DNA from: Cylicocyclus nassatus
Taxonomy: Eukaryota; Nematoda; Chromadorea; Rhabditida; Strongylidae
NCBI GenBank assembly: GCA_958299035.1
Contig: CATQJL010000326.1
Location: 310,001-374,000 of the forward strand
Direction of reading: 5' to 3'
Length of the DNA: 64,000 nucleotides
A program made the position numbers and the translations under genes. This document shows, piece after piece, positions 10,232-21,269 of this stretch (positions are counted from its first letter, which is position 1; each line of letters begins with the position of its first letter). Below the pieces are notes generated by a model, which had not been told where the DNA came from, did not search any database, and saw nothing but the letters and a program-made list of their open reading frames with translations.

Positions 10232-10731
10232 NNNNNNNNNNNNNNNNNNNNNNNNNNNNNNNNNNNNNNNNNNNNNNNNNNNNNNNNNNNNNNNNNNNNN
10301 NNNNNNNNNNNNNNNNNNNNNNNNNNNNNNNNNNNNNNNNNNNNNNNNNNNNNNNNNNNNNNNNNNNNNNNNNNNNNNNNNNNNNNNNNNNNNNNNNNNN
10401 NNNNNNNNNNNNNNNNNNNNNNNNNNNNNNNNNNNNNNNNNNNNNNNNNNNNNNNNNNNNNNNNNNNNNNNNNNNNNNNNNNNNNNNNNNNNNNNNNNNN
10501 NNNNNNNNNNNNNNNNNNNNNNNNNNNNNNNNNNNNNNNNNNNNNNNNNNNNNNNNNNNNNNNNNNNNNNNNNNNNNNNNNNNNNNNNNNNNNNNNNNNN
10601 NNNNNNNNNNNNNNNNNNNNNNNNNNNNNNNNNNNNNNNNNNNNNNNNNNNNNNNNNNNNNNNNNNNNNNNNNNNNNNNNNNNNNNNNNNNNNNNNNNNN
10701 NNNNNNNNNNNNNNNNNNNNNNNNNNNNNNN
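10232..10731. other. Assembly gap, exactly 500 N
   Basis: The run of N is exactly 500 bases, which suggests a placeholder length. It lies near the centre of a palindrome with ~1.4-kb arms, a structure that commonly breaks assemblies. Open frames crossing it are meaningless. Confidence 1.
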
Positions 10732-12869
10732 GTGATTTTTACAGACTGGAGCCTGATTCATGCAACATTCGGTAGCGCAGTTCCTAGTAACTTTGACTGA
10801 GAAAAGCAAGCAGGCAAGGTTGCTGACAGATACGCGAGAAGTGCGGGCCAATTTACGCACTTTCGTGATGCAGTTACAGTCACCTCACCGTATCTCACCA
10901 AAAAGACCCTGTAATCCTCAAGGACCACGATTTTCGTAAAGAGCGTGTTCGAAAACCTCTATAAGCGAAGTTTCCTTACAATTTAAGAGCATGAACATTT
11001 TGACCAAAATCCATCGGCCAGCTTCAGAGCGTAAAACGAGAAAAAATGAAATTACTTGAACATCTTGGAAAACATGCTCATAAGGGTTATCCGACCTGCT
11101 GGTTACGAAAATCACATCTGCTTAGCAAGAGAGCTTCATATTTTAGAGTTACGTTGAGAAAAAATTTAGAAGGACATGATTTTTCCAGAATTCACCAGCC
11201 CTTCTAACTCCTTTGAAAAGGAGTACGCGGCTACTTTCCAGCGCTCCATAATTTACAAAAGAAGTACTATCGAAAATTTCTTTCTGAATGTACTGGGGGC
11301 AATACGCGCTGCTTCACACCTTTGCGAAGAAACGTCCGCAGAAAGTTTTGAGAATACTGAAATCGAGATATCAAGGACATTCCGCATACCGAAAGATTTG
11401 CCTTGATGAGCTGAGCACAATGCATTTTTCGGATTTAGAAAATATCCACTCCAAAGAAAGTTACGGCGAGTAGAATCTGGAAACGAGTGATTTTTCCAGA
11501 ATTTACCAACGCTTTTTTCTCTTTTGAAAAGAAGCCTGCGGCAGCTTACTAGCGCACTATAATGCACAAGAAGAGCACTATCGAATGGTGCATACTGGAA
11601 GCTTTCAAGTTGGATAGGCGCTGCGTTACATACTTGCAACAAAGGGACCTCCTCAGAACAATTTGAGAAAACTGAAAACAAGATATAGATGACATGACGT
11701 ATGTAGAAAGATTCGCCTTGACGAGATGAACACAGTGCTGCTTTCGAATTTAGAATATATTAATTCCGAAGGAAGTTATGGCGCTGCATAATTTACGATA
11801 ATCCGGAATCGCGAAATTTCTGGAATTTCGCGCAATTCCCGTTCTGTGAGTGGTATTGTACATTGCACAGCACGCGCGGCATTCCGCGATATGTGCTTCT
11901 CATGCGATTTCCAACCATTTCCCTTTGTCTTCCTGCATTTTGGGACCCGTCATACTTCGCCGAGAGAAGCCCACTTTCACACATATCCATGCAGAATGAG
12001 CTGCCCAGTTTCACATATATCCATACAGAATGAGCTCTTAAACTATACCTGCCCTATTTCTGCTGTGCTCAATAGAATGTGTACGTAGCCTCTGGAATAA
12101 GCACACTGAATGGTCCATTTACACTAAAATTCCAGGAAAGAAACTTATATCCCACAACTAGGCACATCCGTATATTGGAAGATGCGCCTCGCCGAGCTGA
12201 GTTGAATGGTACTCTTATATATAGAATTCATAAATTTTGAATCAAGATAAGGTCTTTTTTTATAAAAAGTTAGGCGTTGCGCGACAAAGTTAGGTGACTT
12301 TTGCCGCTTTTCCGCCGACTTTTGTCGCGCGACGCGGCAAAAGTCACCTAACTTCGGCGGCGCCGCGTAAGTTAAGTGCCGCCGCCATTTTTTTTCGCAA
12401 ATTACGGGTGGTATTGTATTCACCTCCTGATGCTAAAACTTCAATCAAATGACCAGGAATTTACAACTGATCAACTAGATTTTCTGCATTTCGAATGACC
12501 GAGTTTTCTCTACAAAAAATATCCGAGTTTCCTATCCAAAAAATTCTGTGCAATTAATCTCTTCTGAGAATAATGTTCAAGTGCTTATCTTTGAAAGGAT
12601 GCGCAGCAGAAGTTTCCAAGCCTCCTCACTTGAGAAATGATAACTATGTTCTTCGTTTTTTCTCTATTTTTTCTTTCTTGTTACCTTAATACTGAGTCTA
12701 TGCTCTCTCTTTTGCACACCTCACAATGAGACCAGTAAATGGATGGAGCAATGGGCTTGGCTTGACCTATGGAGCGCGTAGGTACTAGAACCCTCCTGGA
12801 TGCGAATGCTGGTGCGAACTTGGTGCGAGACAAGATGCTAGAAACTCCTGCACCCCTCCTCAGAGATCT

Positions 12870-13388
12870 GCAATGTTTGAGAACCTGGTATTTCGCTTTA
12901 ACACTCAGTGACAAAGCTGAGCCCTGTAGCAAATTTACCAACTTTTACTGAAATTGAAGATTAGCACTGACTTCCAAACATTTCCTTGAAAGTGTTCTGC
13001 GTCTACGTTCTGCAAAATTGATTCTACGGATTAAAGAAAGTCAAAGACACCCTAATTCTTTCCAAGAGCATTTTGAGAGTAGTAGCAATGCTGATCCCGC
13101 GACTATAAAGTTGCGCGACTCAGAATCTCTCGTTTGCAAGAGATGGGTTTGAAAGGCGAGTGCTGACGCTTAGAAGAATCTAATGCATGACTCTAGTCCT
13201 GTCTGATTGCTCAACTTAAATTCAATAGTTGTATCACTTAGTTACATGTCGTTCAGCACTTCAACAAAGCATAAAATTCGCTTGAAATGGAATAGAAATA
13301 GCTGGAGAAATTTACTAACTTAGGAACAAATTCTCATCTTTTACTCTTTGTTTATTTTCGTCGTTCATCCACACAACTTTAGTAAGAA
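12870..13388. other. Interelement DNA, nothing recognised
   Basis: No mirrored arms, tandem units, known termini or convincing reading frame were found. Confidence 0.4.
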
Positions 13389-13395
13389 CTAACTT

Positions 13396-13876
13396 GCTTA
13401 CCCGGCTCCGCTCGGCCCTGTCAAACACTGTAATAAAGTTCCCATCCCTATCCCTGTAAAGCCTTTCCCTGTGCCCACTTTTACACTTCATTCCCCGTTC
13501 CCTGTGTTGTTTTCGAAATCAGCATGCCCACTTACCCCCCTTTCCAACTCCCAGCTTTTCAGCTCAAATTTTGAAAAAATCGATAAAATCGATAAAAGCA
13601 ATCGATTCTGAAAACTAATATTGTATTCGGAATCGCCATGCTCACTTACTCCCCTGTGCCAACTCCCAGCCTTGTAGGTGAACTCTGCAAAAAATCGATA
13701 AAAATCGATAAAATCGATGCCGATCGATAACGAAAAGTAGCCTATGACACGCTCCCTGCCCCGAATTGTATGTGTGCCATGTTTGGTCCAAATCTGTTTG
13801 AGAATAAAAACTTCTATTCCGCACATACGTACAGACAGATAGACAGGCAAAGGGACATTCAACTTTATTTATATTG
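13396..13876 (-). mobile_element. Degenerate Helitron-like element (minus strand)
   Basis: ctaacttgcttacccggctccgc at 13397 corresponds to the mirrored 3' end (CTAGCTGGCTTACCCGGC) of the intact copies. It is followed by atcgataaaatcgat blocks and ttggtccaaatctg, then cagacagatagacagg and ttcaactttatttatat, a mutated 5' end. No terminal CTAG or TC dinucleotide survives intact. Confidence 0.65.
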
Positions 13877-14117
13877 TAGAGCAGTGTTTTTGAAACTTTC
13901 GCACAAGCGCCATAGTTGCAGAGGCGGCTTGGGCCGGTCTGGAGGGTCGATGACTGGGCGGTCTGTCGCCGGCACTTTTTGGCGAAATATGGTGTCTCTA
14001 ATTGAGCTTCTCTGGTTTAAAAGATACCGCCTTACAGTTGATGCGCTCTAAAACCACCTCCAACGTGAACCACGACGTCTGACACAACCAAGCGATCTCT
14101 GCTTCCACATATTTGTA

Positions 14118-15065
14118 TTAGGTTGTTACATAAGTCTTGTTACACTTAACTTCTAACGGCGATAAGTCATACATCTCATAGTCTTTGTAGGACTCCAAAG
14201 TACCATTCGATAGAGCAAAGCAAGCTCTACAAGATGGTCTGCAAAAGTTCGCACCAGCTCCGACCCACCGTAAGTTTGCACCCAAAATCTGAGTCGTACT
14301 GGAATTCAAAAAATCGCGAAAAATTCATATCTTTGTTCAAACAAATCCTACGGATCTCCAACTTGCTCACAAAAATTGCCCACTACATCAAACACTCATA
14401 TGTACCGTTGCTGTATTTTTTTCCTTATCTAGAAATCGAGAAAAAGAATTTTTTTTAGTTTTTACAAAAATGAAGCTTCTGTTTCTTTTCATGTAGCTGT
14501 ATACTACAAGCCCTTAGAAGTATAACCGTAAATTTTCAGCTTTTCAGAAGCTCTGGTTTTTGAAAAATACCAAATTTAGCTTTTATCACTCGGGTGTTCA
14601 ATGCTAAATTAGGTAATTTTCGAAAACTAGGGCTTCTGAAAAGCTGAAAATTTACGGTTATACTTTTAAGGGCTTGTAGTATACAGCTGCATGAAAAGAA
14701 ACAGCATAGCTTCATTTTTGTAAAAACTAAAAAAAATTCTTTTTCTCGATTTCTAGATGAGGAAAAAATACAGCAACGGTACATATGAGTGTTTGATGTA
14801 GTGGGCAATTTTTGTGAGCAAGTTGGAGATCCGTAGGATTTGTTTGAACAAAGATATGAATTTTTCGCGATTTTTTGAATTTCAGTACGATTCAGATTTT
14901 GGGTGCAAACTTACAGTGGGTCGGAGCTGGCACAAACTTTTGCAGACCATCTTGTAGAACTTGCTTTGCTCTATTGAATGGTACCTTGGAGTCCTGCAAA
15001 GACTACGAGGTGTATGACTTATCACCGTTAGAAGTTAAGTTAACAAGACTTATGTAACAACCTAA
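14118..15065. mobile_element. Mariner-type foldback MITE, 948 bp, TA target
   Basis: The terminus TTAGGTTGTTACATAAGTC is mirrored by GACTTATGTAACAACCTAA, flanked by TA (14116-14117, 15066-15067). The whole element is a palindrome centred near 14595, with arms of about 465 bp differing at scattered positions. The interior carries ttcgatagagcaaagcaagc, shared with 59215-60743, 36869-37210 and 30594-33926. No transposase is encoded; mobilisation by a mariner-type enzyme is inferred from the termini and TA target. Confidence 0.85.
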
Positions 15066-15186
15066 TACTTGCGCTAGTAAAACGATGAATATCACAGCAG
15101 AAAACATATTCTAGAAGACTAAATCTAGTATCTAATTGGTATAATCTACTTTCAATCGCACTTGTACTAAGAAGATAACCATAGAG

Positions 15187-15330
15187 CAGTGGCGTACCCA
15201 GGATTTCGGCTCGGGGGGTGGGGGGGAGGGCGACAAAAAATTTTATTCGATGAATGTGCGTGGCGTCAGCCACGCACTCCGAAAAAATTTTTTTATAAGG
15301 CTAAAACGAATTTTTGACAAATTTTAAAAA
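15187..15330 (+). mobile_element. Left part of CAGTGGCGTACC hAT-type MITE
   Basis: CAGTGGCGTACCCAGGATTT, ctcgggggg and gtgcgtggcgtcagccacgc match the left half of the complete copy at 16798-17173. The right terminus is absent, so this is a truncated copy. Confidence 0.75.
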
Positions 15331-15395
15331 ATATTTCAATATTGTGCTTGCGGTATTAATTTACCTCAAGGTACATTCTGCGACTCTCATAACTA

Positions 15396-15610
15396 CCCTA
15401 ATTTCACGCCATAAGACGCACCTTTTTCGGTTCTTCAAGCGTGCCGCTCAGCCGCCTCGTTGTGTTTCGGAAAACGAGGCTTATGCCGCACGATACTCTT
15501 AAGCAATATGTAGCACTGTATATAGTTTTTGGGTCGCGAAGTCCTTCAGTGGGTCTGTGCTGTTTGATTTAAGAAAAAAATCTCCTGCGTCTTATTGCGT
15601 GAAATTAGGG
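15396..15610. mobile_element. TA-flanked CCCTAATTTCACGC MITE, copy 1
   Basis: The left terminus CCCTAATTTCACGCCATAAG is mirrored at the right (...TTATTGCGTGAAATTAGGG), with TA on both sides (15394-15395, 15611-15612). The 215-bp interior matches 27644-27860 (gccgctcagccgc, ccgcacgat-ctc-taagcaatat). Confidence 0.85.
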
Positions 15611-15954
15611 TAAGTTTTGGATTTTGTCCATGTTAATTTCACGAGATCTAGGCGGTCAGAGTTGTTCGTATCCAGGTTTTTTGGACTCGGATATATCGAA
15701 ACAATTTTCCTGAGTCCCACGTAAAGCTTTACTTTATTTGGACGCTAATCTGTAGTGCGTAAATGACCATTCCACAGATATCGGTAAATCCCTCATCAAA
15801 ACAGTGCAATTTTGGTGGCAAGAAATGTTCATACTTCTTTCGGAAGAGCGCTTGCAGATACCGAAATCAGATTTGGAAGCGCAAGAGCATTTCGTGTGTC
15901 TCATTTCGAAATTGCACAATCACCAACTATCCTTTCTTTTTTAGATGCTTCACC

Positions 15955-16270
15955 TATCATTTACTACTCAGACAGTCGAAGGGATACCTCCGGAGCGAAA
16001 ATAGGAGGGTCCCGGGCTCTGCCCAGCGGGGGTCTGCCACTCGTGCTCCGGAGCCCTCCCATTTCACCCATTTCGGTGCTCCAGGGCTCCTCCACATTTG
16101 GCGCACCCCCAGAGCAGAGATTTGCGAGCACCGGGAAAAGGTCCCATTCGCCTTCTTGTGACGTCCCGTGACGTCACAAGAAGCCCCGGAGCACCAAAAT
16201 GGGTGAAATGGGAGGGCTACGGAGCACGAAGTGGGAGACCCCCGTCATTTGCCCTCCGGAGGTATTCCTT
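15955..16270. repeat. CCGGAG palindrome with perfect 14-bp centre
   Basis: The centre cttcttgtgacgtc (16152-16165) pairs with gacgtcacaagaag (16170-16183) around a 4-nt loop. Outer arms mirror actcagacagtcgaaggga...ctccgga against tccggaggtattccttcgtctgtctgagt, and cccatttcacccatttcggtgctcc against ggagcaccaaaatgggtgaaatggg. Adjacent DNA to about 16440 is similar to the centre of the 6530-8715 element. Confidence 0.75.
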
Positions 16271-16797
16271 CGTCTGTCTGAGTACAAACATATTAAGCAG
16301 GAGCGCGATGCTGTACAAGCCGCCTTTTCCTGCTTTTTGTTCTTTCTTTGAAGTTGACGAAGACACTTCAAAGTTGCACCGATTACCTAATCCAACGGTG
16401 CTAAGCATGTTTTTGATAAGAACAAAAGAAGTATCGAAGCAATGAAATTTCGTTGACCACAACTCGAAACTTGAAGTTCGTCAAAAACTCCAACACTTGA
16501 TTGATCTATTCGTTTAATTGAGAAATATGCTTACGTTGTATAGATAGATAATTGCTGCAACGTGAGCAACGTGAAGGTGATCTTACGGAATTTAGAGAAA
16601 GAGGCTTTAAAAACTGAATGGCCGGTGAGGGTCATCGAGATCATAGATAACATGAAAACCCTAAGAAACGTTGTACGACATCTCGCACTTGGTCGATACG
16701 CTTCAGATAAATGTCGTAGAAGCACTTTTTTGCTAAAATCCAGATGTGAGCTTCAGTATGTGAAGATTTCTTTGAGCTACGCTCCTCCCCCCCCCCC

Positions 16798-17173
16798 CAG
16801 TGGCGTACCCAGGATTTCGGCTCGGGGGGGGCGACAAAAAATTTTTTCTAATGAAGGTGCGTGGCGTTAGCAACGCACTTCGAAAAAATTTTTGGTATGC
16901 TTCTCAAAATTTTTGCGGGTCCCCGACCCCTAAAATCTGGAAAAAGGGGGAGTGGCGTCAGCCACGCCCCCGAAAAAAATTTTTTTATAAAGCTAAAATG
17001 AATTTTTAAAAAAATTTAAAAAGTTATTTTAATTATTTACAAGTGCAGAAAGTCATTTGCGCAATTCTATAACCCATATAAGTAACTTTCAAAAATTTCG
17101 CGACCCGTTCTCGGGGGGGGGGGCGCGCCCCCCCCCCCCCCCCCCCCGCCCCCCCCCCCTCGGTACGCCACTG
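16798..17173 (+). mobile_element. hAT-type MITE, CAGTGGCGTACC termini, complete
   Basis: The element begins CAGTGGCGTACCCAGG and ends GGTACGCCACTG. It carries the family blocks gtgcgtggcgt-agc, gtggcgtcagccacgccccc and acaagtgcagaaagtcatttgc, and long G and C runs. Eight C on each side could be a TSD but are uninformative. A second copy at 31171-33657 has a clear TSD. Confidence 0.8.
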
Positions 17174-17190
17174 CCCCCCCCCCCGTTCAG

Positions 17191-17490
17191 ATGTTCATGC
17201 CTGCACGCGATTCTAGTCTGCTCATTTACCTCACTACAGCATTGCAATGTTTTTATCGACTTATTAGAAAGCTTGGTGCTCCAAGCAAAGTCGCTACGAG
17301 GTGGCTTCTTGTGGAAACAAAGTCACTTTTGGTCATAAAAATAGTTACGAGAACTGTGTATGAAACCGCTTTAATGGACTTTAACGAACAAAGAGTGAGC
17401 GAAAGTAAGGATAGTGACGAAAGTGAAGGGAAAAGAAGAGTTGAGAGAAATTGGCGGAAGGCGGGAAACGGTGGATTTATATCATCCTAG
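17191..17490 (+). CDS. Hypothetical 99-codon open frame, unrecognised
   Basis: This ATG-initiated frame lies just right of the hAT-type MITE. The predicted product starts with a mixed hydrophobic segment (LIYLTTALQCFYRLIRKL) and ends in a charged tail rich in S, E, K and R (SESKDSDESEGKRRVERNWRKAG). I recognise no family. No splice structure or paralogue supports it, although it does not overlap an obvious repeat. It could be an exon remnant whose left side was displaced by the MITE, or chance. Low confidence. Confidence 0.15.
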   Translation: MFMPARDSSLLIYLTTALQCFYRLIRKLGAPSKVATRWLLVETKSLLVIKIVTRTVYETALMDFNEQRVSESKDSDESEGKRRVERNWRKAGNGGFISS

Positions 17491-17778
17491 ACTGGAAATG
17501 TTGAGGAGGAAAATTGCGGATGACGTACGTAACATATTTAAAGCTTATACTTTTTGATCAGTACCGACTCACTCAGATCGGGCTTGCCAATTCCTCTTCA
17601 TATGATCTCATAATTGTTCACATGCTGTTACCATTGCGGCTTGCAAGTACCCATGACAAAGCTGGTTTCAAATCATTACCTATTCTTTCTAAACACATTT
17701 ATTTGAAGTTAGTGTATCAGAATTTGAGTTTCGGGAGTGTTACAATGACAGGTGTCACCTCAAATAATTCTTTACGTA

Positions 17779-17995
17779 CAGTCGATTAGATTTTCCGCTT
17801 AATATAGTGTGCTTGCGCAGTTTATGAAATGCGGTAAAATTTGCGCGTGAACAGGTGGCTGCGCCAGCACTGCCGCCATTTTGCGCGCGCAATTGGCCGG
17901 CGTCATAGTCGAAGCTAATTCCTCACGCGCAAATTTTACCGGATTTCACCATCTGTGCAAGCACACTATATTAAGAGGAAAATCTACTCGACTGC
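17779..17995. mobile_element. Small inverted-repeat element, about 217 bp
   Basis: The arm agtcga-tagattttccgcttaatatagtgtgcttgc is mirrored by gcaagcacactatattaagaggaaaatctactcgact. The arms also share ggtaaaatttgcgcgtga. The spacer is GC-rich (ctgccgccattttgcgcgcg). No clear TSD. Confidence 0.65.
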
Positions 17996-18036
17996 ATCTC
18001 TGCAAAAAAAAAATCCCAGAAGCTCCTTGTTCAGAG

Positions 18037-20464
18037 CAGAGGTGCGATAGTCGGAACCGATTCTCTGCCTACCTTCACTATTGAGCTGGTACAGGGTGAC
18101 CACCCTTTTGGGTTTTGATTTTTTTTTGCTGAAACTGAAAAAAAGGAACTTAAGCACAACGAACGCAAAAAAAGTACTGAGAGCATATTCTATGTAGTTT
18201 ACTTTTAGGAAGTCGCTGTCGCCCACTGCGAGCACCTGGAGGCCATCACCGACATGGACGCATATATGCCTCAGCACTTTCTACGATAGAGCAAAGCTTC
18301 ATGAGACTTCGGATAACTTAAGAGCTCTAACCAACGGTCTTCTCTAAGGCCAGTAATTGTGACCCAACGGCCCTCTTTAGGGCCACAAATACGATGAGTA
18401 CAACTGCATAAATATTTTAAATAAACGTGTTAATGAAATAGTTGTTTGTGAGTGTTACCCAGCTAGACTTTATGGGTTTTATCAAGTACATTTTGTTATG
18501 ACGTACTGCAAAGAAGGTAGGTCGATCCAGGCAGTGACCGCCGAGAACCAGAATTTCGATTGATAAAATAATGAAAAATCATGCGATGATTCATTGTTAT
18601 AATTCTGCTTGAAGACGTCAGCGATTGCGACTTCAAAGGTCTTGAAGGGTAAGTGTTGTTCTACCAGATAGTAAAAGAATCAGTTTGATTTGAGGAATGG
18701 CCGCCGAGAATGAGAATTTTGGAATGAAATGAAAAATCACGCGATTTTAGGTTGCTTAATGACAACTGACATTTAAACTCTTATAAATCCGGACTTTGAA
18801 GGTGTGTAACGTTGCGACGTAAAAGGTATTGTAGAGTGAGGTTCCCCTATCAGAATATTTCTTAGCTGTACCGATCCATTGAAACATCGCCGAGATATAG
18901 GCTCTCAAAAAAGCAGGTAAAAAACCGTTTTTCAGCTCATAACTTCTTCAGAACTGCATGTATCATGTTGCAACTTCATAGGTTAGATTCTCCTCTTCAA
19001 GAGCTTTCAGATGATATGTAATATGTGGGGGATTCAATGTTTCTTGCGGCTCTAACCCGGGGTGGAGTACTTCTCTTCACTAATTCTCCACCCCGCCCAT
19101 TTCTATAGGGCTTATCAAATTGAGTGTCGTTTGCACCAGCATCTCCATCTTCGCGCTGGACTCTGCGTCTCTTCTGCGGCACATGTTCGCTAGTCACTTC
19201 CAATCGATTGAGGCTCCGCCTTTCCCACGCTCGCCCTGGGAAAGTGCTTAGAGAGCAGCCCCGCGGAAGAGACGCAGAGTCCAGCGCGAAGATGGAGATG
19301 CTGGTGCAAACGACACTCAATTTGATAAGCCCTATAGAAATGGGCGGGGTGGAGAATTAGTGAAGAGAAGTACTCCACCCCGGGTTAGAGCCGCAAGAAA
19401 CATTGAATCCCCCACATATTACATATCATCTGAAAGCTCTTGAAGAGGAGAATCTAACCTATGAAGTCGCAACATGATACATGCAGTTCTGAAGAAGTTA
19501 TGAGCTGAAAAACGGTTTTTTTACCTGCTTTTTCAAGAGCCTGGATCTCGGCGATTTTTTGATGGATCGGTTCAGCTAAGAAATATTCTGATAGGGCCAA
19601 CCTCACTTTACAAAACCTATGAAGTCGCAACATCGCACACCTTCAAAGTCCGGATTTATAAGAGTCAGATATCAGCTGTCATTAAGCAACCTAAAATCGC
19701 GTGATTTTTCATTTCATTCCAAAATTCTCATTCTCGGCGGCCATTCCTCAAATCAAACTGATTCTTTTACTATCTGGTAGAACAACACTTACCCTTCAAG
19801 ACCTTTGAAGTCGCAATCGCTGACGTCTTCAACCAGCAGATTTATAACAATGGAATCATCGCATGATTTTTCATCATTTTATAATCGAAATTCTGGTTCT
19901 CGGCGGTTACTGCCTGGATCGACCTTCTTTCTTCGCAGTACGTCATAACAAAATGTACTTGATAAAACCCATAAAGTCTAGCTGGGTATCACTCACATAT
20001 AACTATTTCATTAACACGTTTATCTAAAATATTTAATGCAGTTGTACTCATCGTATTTGTGGCCCTAAAGAGGGCCGTTGGGTCACAGTTATTGGCCCTA
20101 AAGAGGACCGTTAGGTTGAAGCGTTATCCGAAGTCATCATGGAGCTTTGCTCTATCGTAGAAAGTGCTGAGGGATATATGCGTCCATGTCGGTGATGGCT
20201 CCGGGTGCTCGCACTATGCTCTCAGTACTTTTTTTGCGTTCGTTTTGCTTAATTTCCTTTTTTCAGTTTCAGCAAAAAAATCAAAACTCAAAAGTCCGAA
20301 AAAAACACAAACCAAAGAAAAACCAAAAAACCCAAACCCAAAGTTCGTCCTGTGCTCCCCCCCCCCTCTCTACCCCCCCGCCCCGGTCAACGTTTTTGAG
20401 AGGTGAGTGTCCGGCACTACCACCTTCACTTTTGGGGGGCCCGGCTCCACCTATCGCACCTCTG
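18037..20464. mobile_element. 2.4-kb palindromic hAT-type element, TSD GTTCAGAG
   Basis: Termini CAGAGGTGCGATAG and CTATCGCACCTCTG are mirrored, and the 8-mer GTTCAGAG flanks both sides exactly (18029-18036, 20465-20472). Arms of about 1.1 kb mirror each other throughout (gcgtccatgtcggtgatgg, ggccctaaagagggccgttgggtcac, cattctcggcggccattcctc), meeting near 19215. It has no coding capacity. 8-bp TSD and CAGAG-type ends indicate hAT mobilisation (inference). Confidence 0.9.
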
Positions 20465-20466
20465 GT

Positions 20467-20790
20467 TCAGAGCCCCATAGAAGCATTGCATGAGCTGTAA
20501 CACTCCAGCATAGCTTTGGTCACAAGGTCAAACCGGCAAGAAGGAGGGCGTCGAGCGAAAAGAAGCGTCGAAGCGTCGAAACGCGGCAGGAAAACTGACA
20601 AGCCGCCGCGCGTCGAAATGCGTTTCGCGCGCCACTTTGAACGCAATTTTCCCGACGTAGGGGTCTCACTGTCAAACGGAACTTCGACATTGCCATCCCT
20701 AATAAGGGGCCCCCTCTTGAAATCTATAAAAATCCAATGTAGCTCAATTTTGGTAGGAGACTGTTTCGAGTGAATTTTTTTTGATTTCAA
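20467..20790 (-). CDS. Hypothetical 107-codon open frame, unrecognised
   Basis: This minus-strand frame opens at TTG, not ATG. It predicts a basic product with PTSGKLRSKWRAKRISTRGG and FLPRFDASTLLFARRPPSC segments. The opposite strand is also open for 85 codons (20516-20773), which is typical of repeat-derived DNA. It abuts the hAT-type element, and its last codons overlap that element's TSD. I recognise no domain. A gene fragment or repeat-encoded frame are equally possible. Confidence 0.15.
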   Translation of the reverse strand: MKSKKIHSKQSPTKIELHWIFIDFKRGPLIRDGNVEVPFDSETPTSGKLRSKWRAKRISTRGGLSVFLPRFDASTLLFARRPPSCRFDLVTKAMLECYSSCNASMGL

Positions 20791-21140
20791 AGTCTCCTGC
20801 TGAGCGAGAGTACAAATCTTGCAAAGTAGCCTTCTGACTTGTTCGTGAGCTGCTGAAGAGATCTGGAAGGTCTTTTATTACTGCATAATCTTTTGGTGCA
20901 TGTTTAACGTATATATACTGTATCCAAAATGCTTTTTCGATGCATTTCCGTCATCCGGACTCTAAAGATCTTCCATAGAACGTGCTAGAGTCAAGAGGTC
21001 GTTTTTTAGGAATCTACGAAGATGTCTGCTTGCTACGTGTCAGAAATAGTTAACACATTTTGGTTCAGTAAAAGGTTTTTCAAATCATTTTTGGTGAGGT
21101 AGAGAGCATTTGAGATGACATGAAAGCTACTCGCAGGCAG
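20791..21140. other. Interelement DNA, nothing recognised
   Basis: AT-rich DNA without mirrored arms, tandem units or open frames of note. Confidence 0.35.
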
Positions 21141-21145
21141 GATCG

Positions 21146-21190
21146 GGGTTGGGGTGTGGCACGCCACTCCTGGGGGTCGTATTAAGGAAT
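21146..21190. mobile_element. Fragment of a GGTCGTATTAAG hAT-type element
   Basis: ggggtgtggcacgccactcctgggggtcgtatt parallels the left end of the element at 37361-38355 (ggggtgcggcacgccacacgtggggggtcgtatt). Only this short piece is recognisable. Confidence 0.5.
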
Positions 21191-21269
21191 AAGAGGAAAA
21201 AGAGGTTCCTCAGTTTTTTGCGGTTTCCTTTGATTGCAAAGTAAATTCTACTCAAACTGACTTTATGTT

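Larger units (their letters stand above)
8774..12420. mobile_element. Large palindrome with ~1.4-kb arms and a gap at its centre
   Basis: The arms are 8774-10206 and about 11022-12420. Termini acaataccatccgtaatttg and acaataccacccgtaatttg (mirrored) precede GC-rich ggcggcggcacttaacttacg. The arms are very similar, but differ by a 3-bp indel (left 9590-9600, right about 11635) and by minisatellite copy number (three units against two), so they are independent sequences. 10732-11021 is single-copy centre. Confidence 0.8.
6139..12863. mobile_element. Outer palindrome enclosing two further palindromes
   Basis: The left arm 6139-6545 is mirrored by 12425-12863. Shared wording includes gtgcaggagtt, ccagcattcgca, cattgctcca, atttactggtctcatt, aagaactagttatcatttctcaagtg and aaaactcggtcattcgaaa. 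The arms differ by substitutions and small indels, so they are old, not an assembly mirror. Between them lie two inner palindromes (about 6530-8715 and 8774-12420). Confidence 0.65.

Noticed and set aside
10112..10860. Open frames of 185-230 codons across the gap
   Set aside because: Most codons are N; part of the remainder is the cDNA adapter.
11253..11681. 142-codon minus-strand frame
   Set aside because: Mirror copy of 9550-9975 in the other palindrome arm, made of diverged tandem repeats and opening at TTG.
8774..12420. Palindrome as an amplification or assembly mirror artefact
   Set aside because: The arms differ by a 3-bp indel, minisatellite unit number and substitutions; a mirror artefact would be identical. 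The adapter join at the centre is still artefactual.
17057..17338. Proline-rich frame
   Set aside because: The prolines come from the C run at the right end of the hAT-type MITE.
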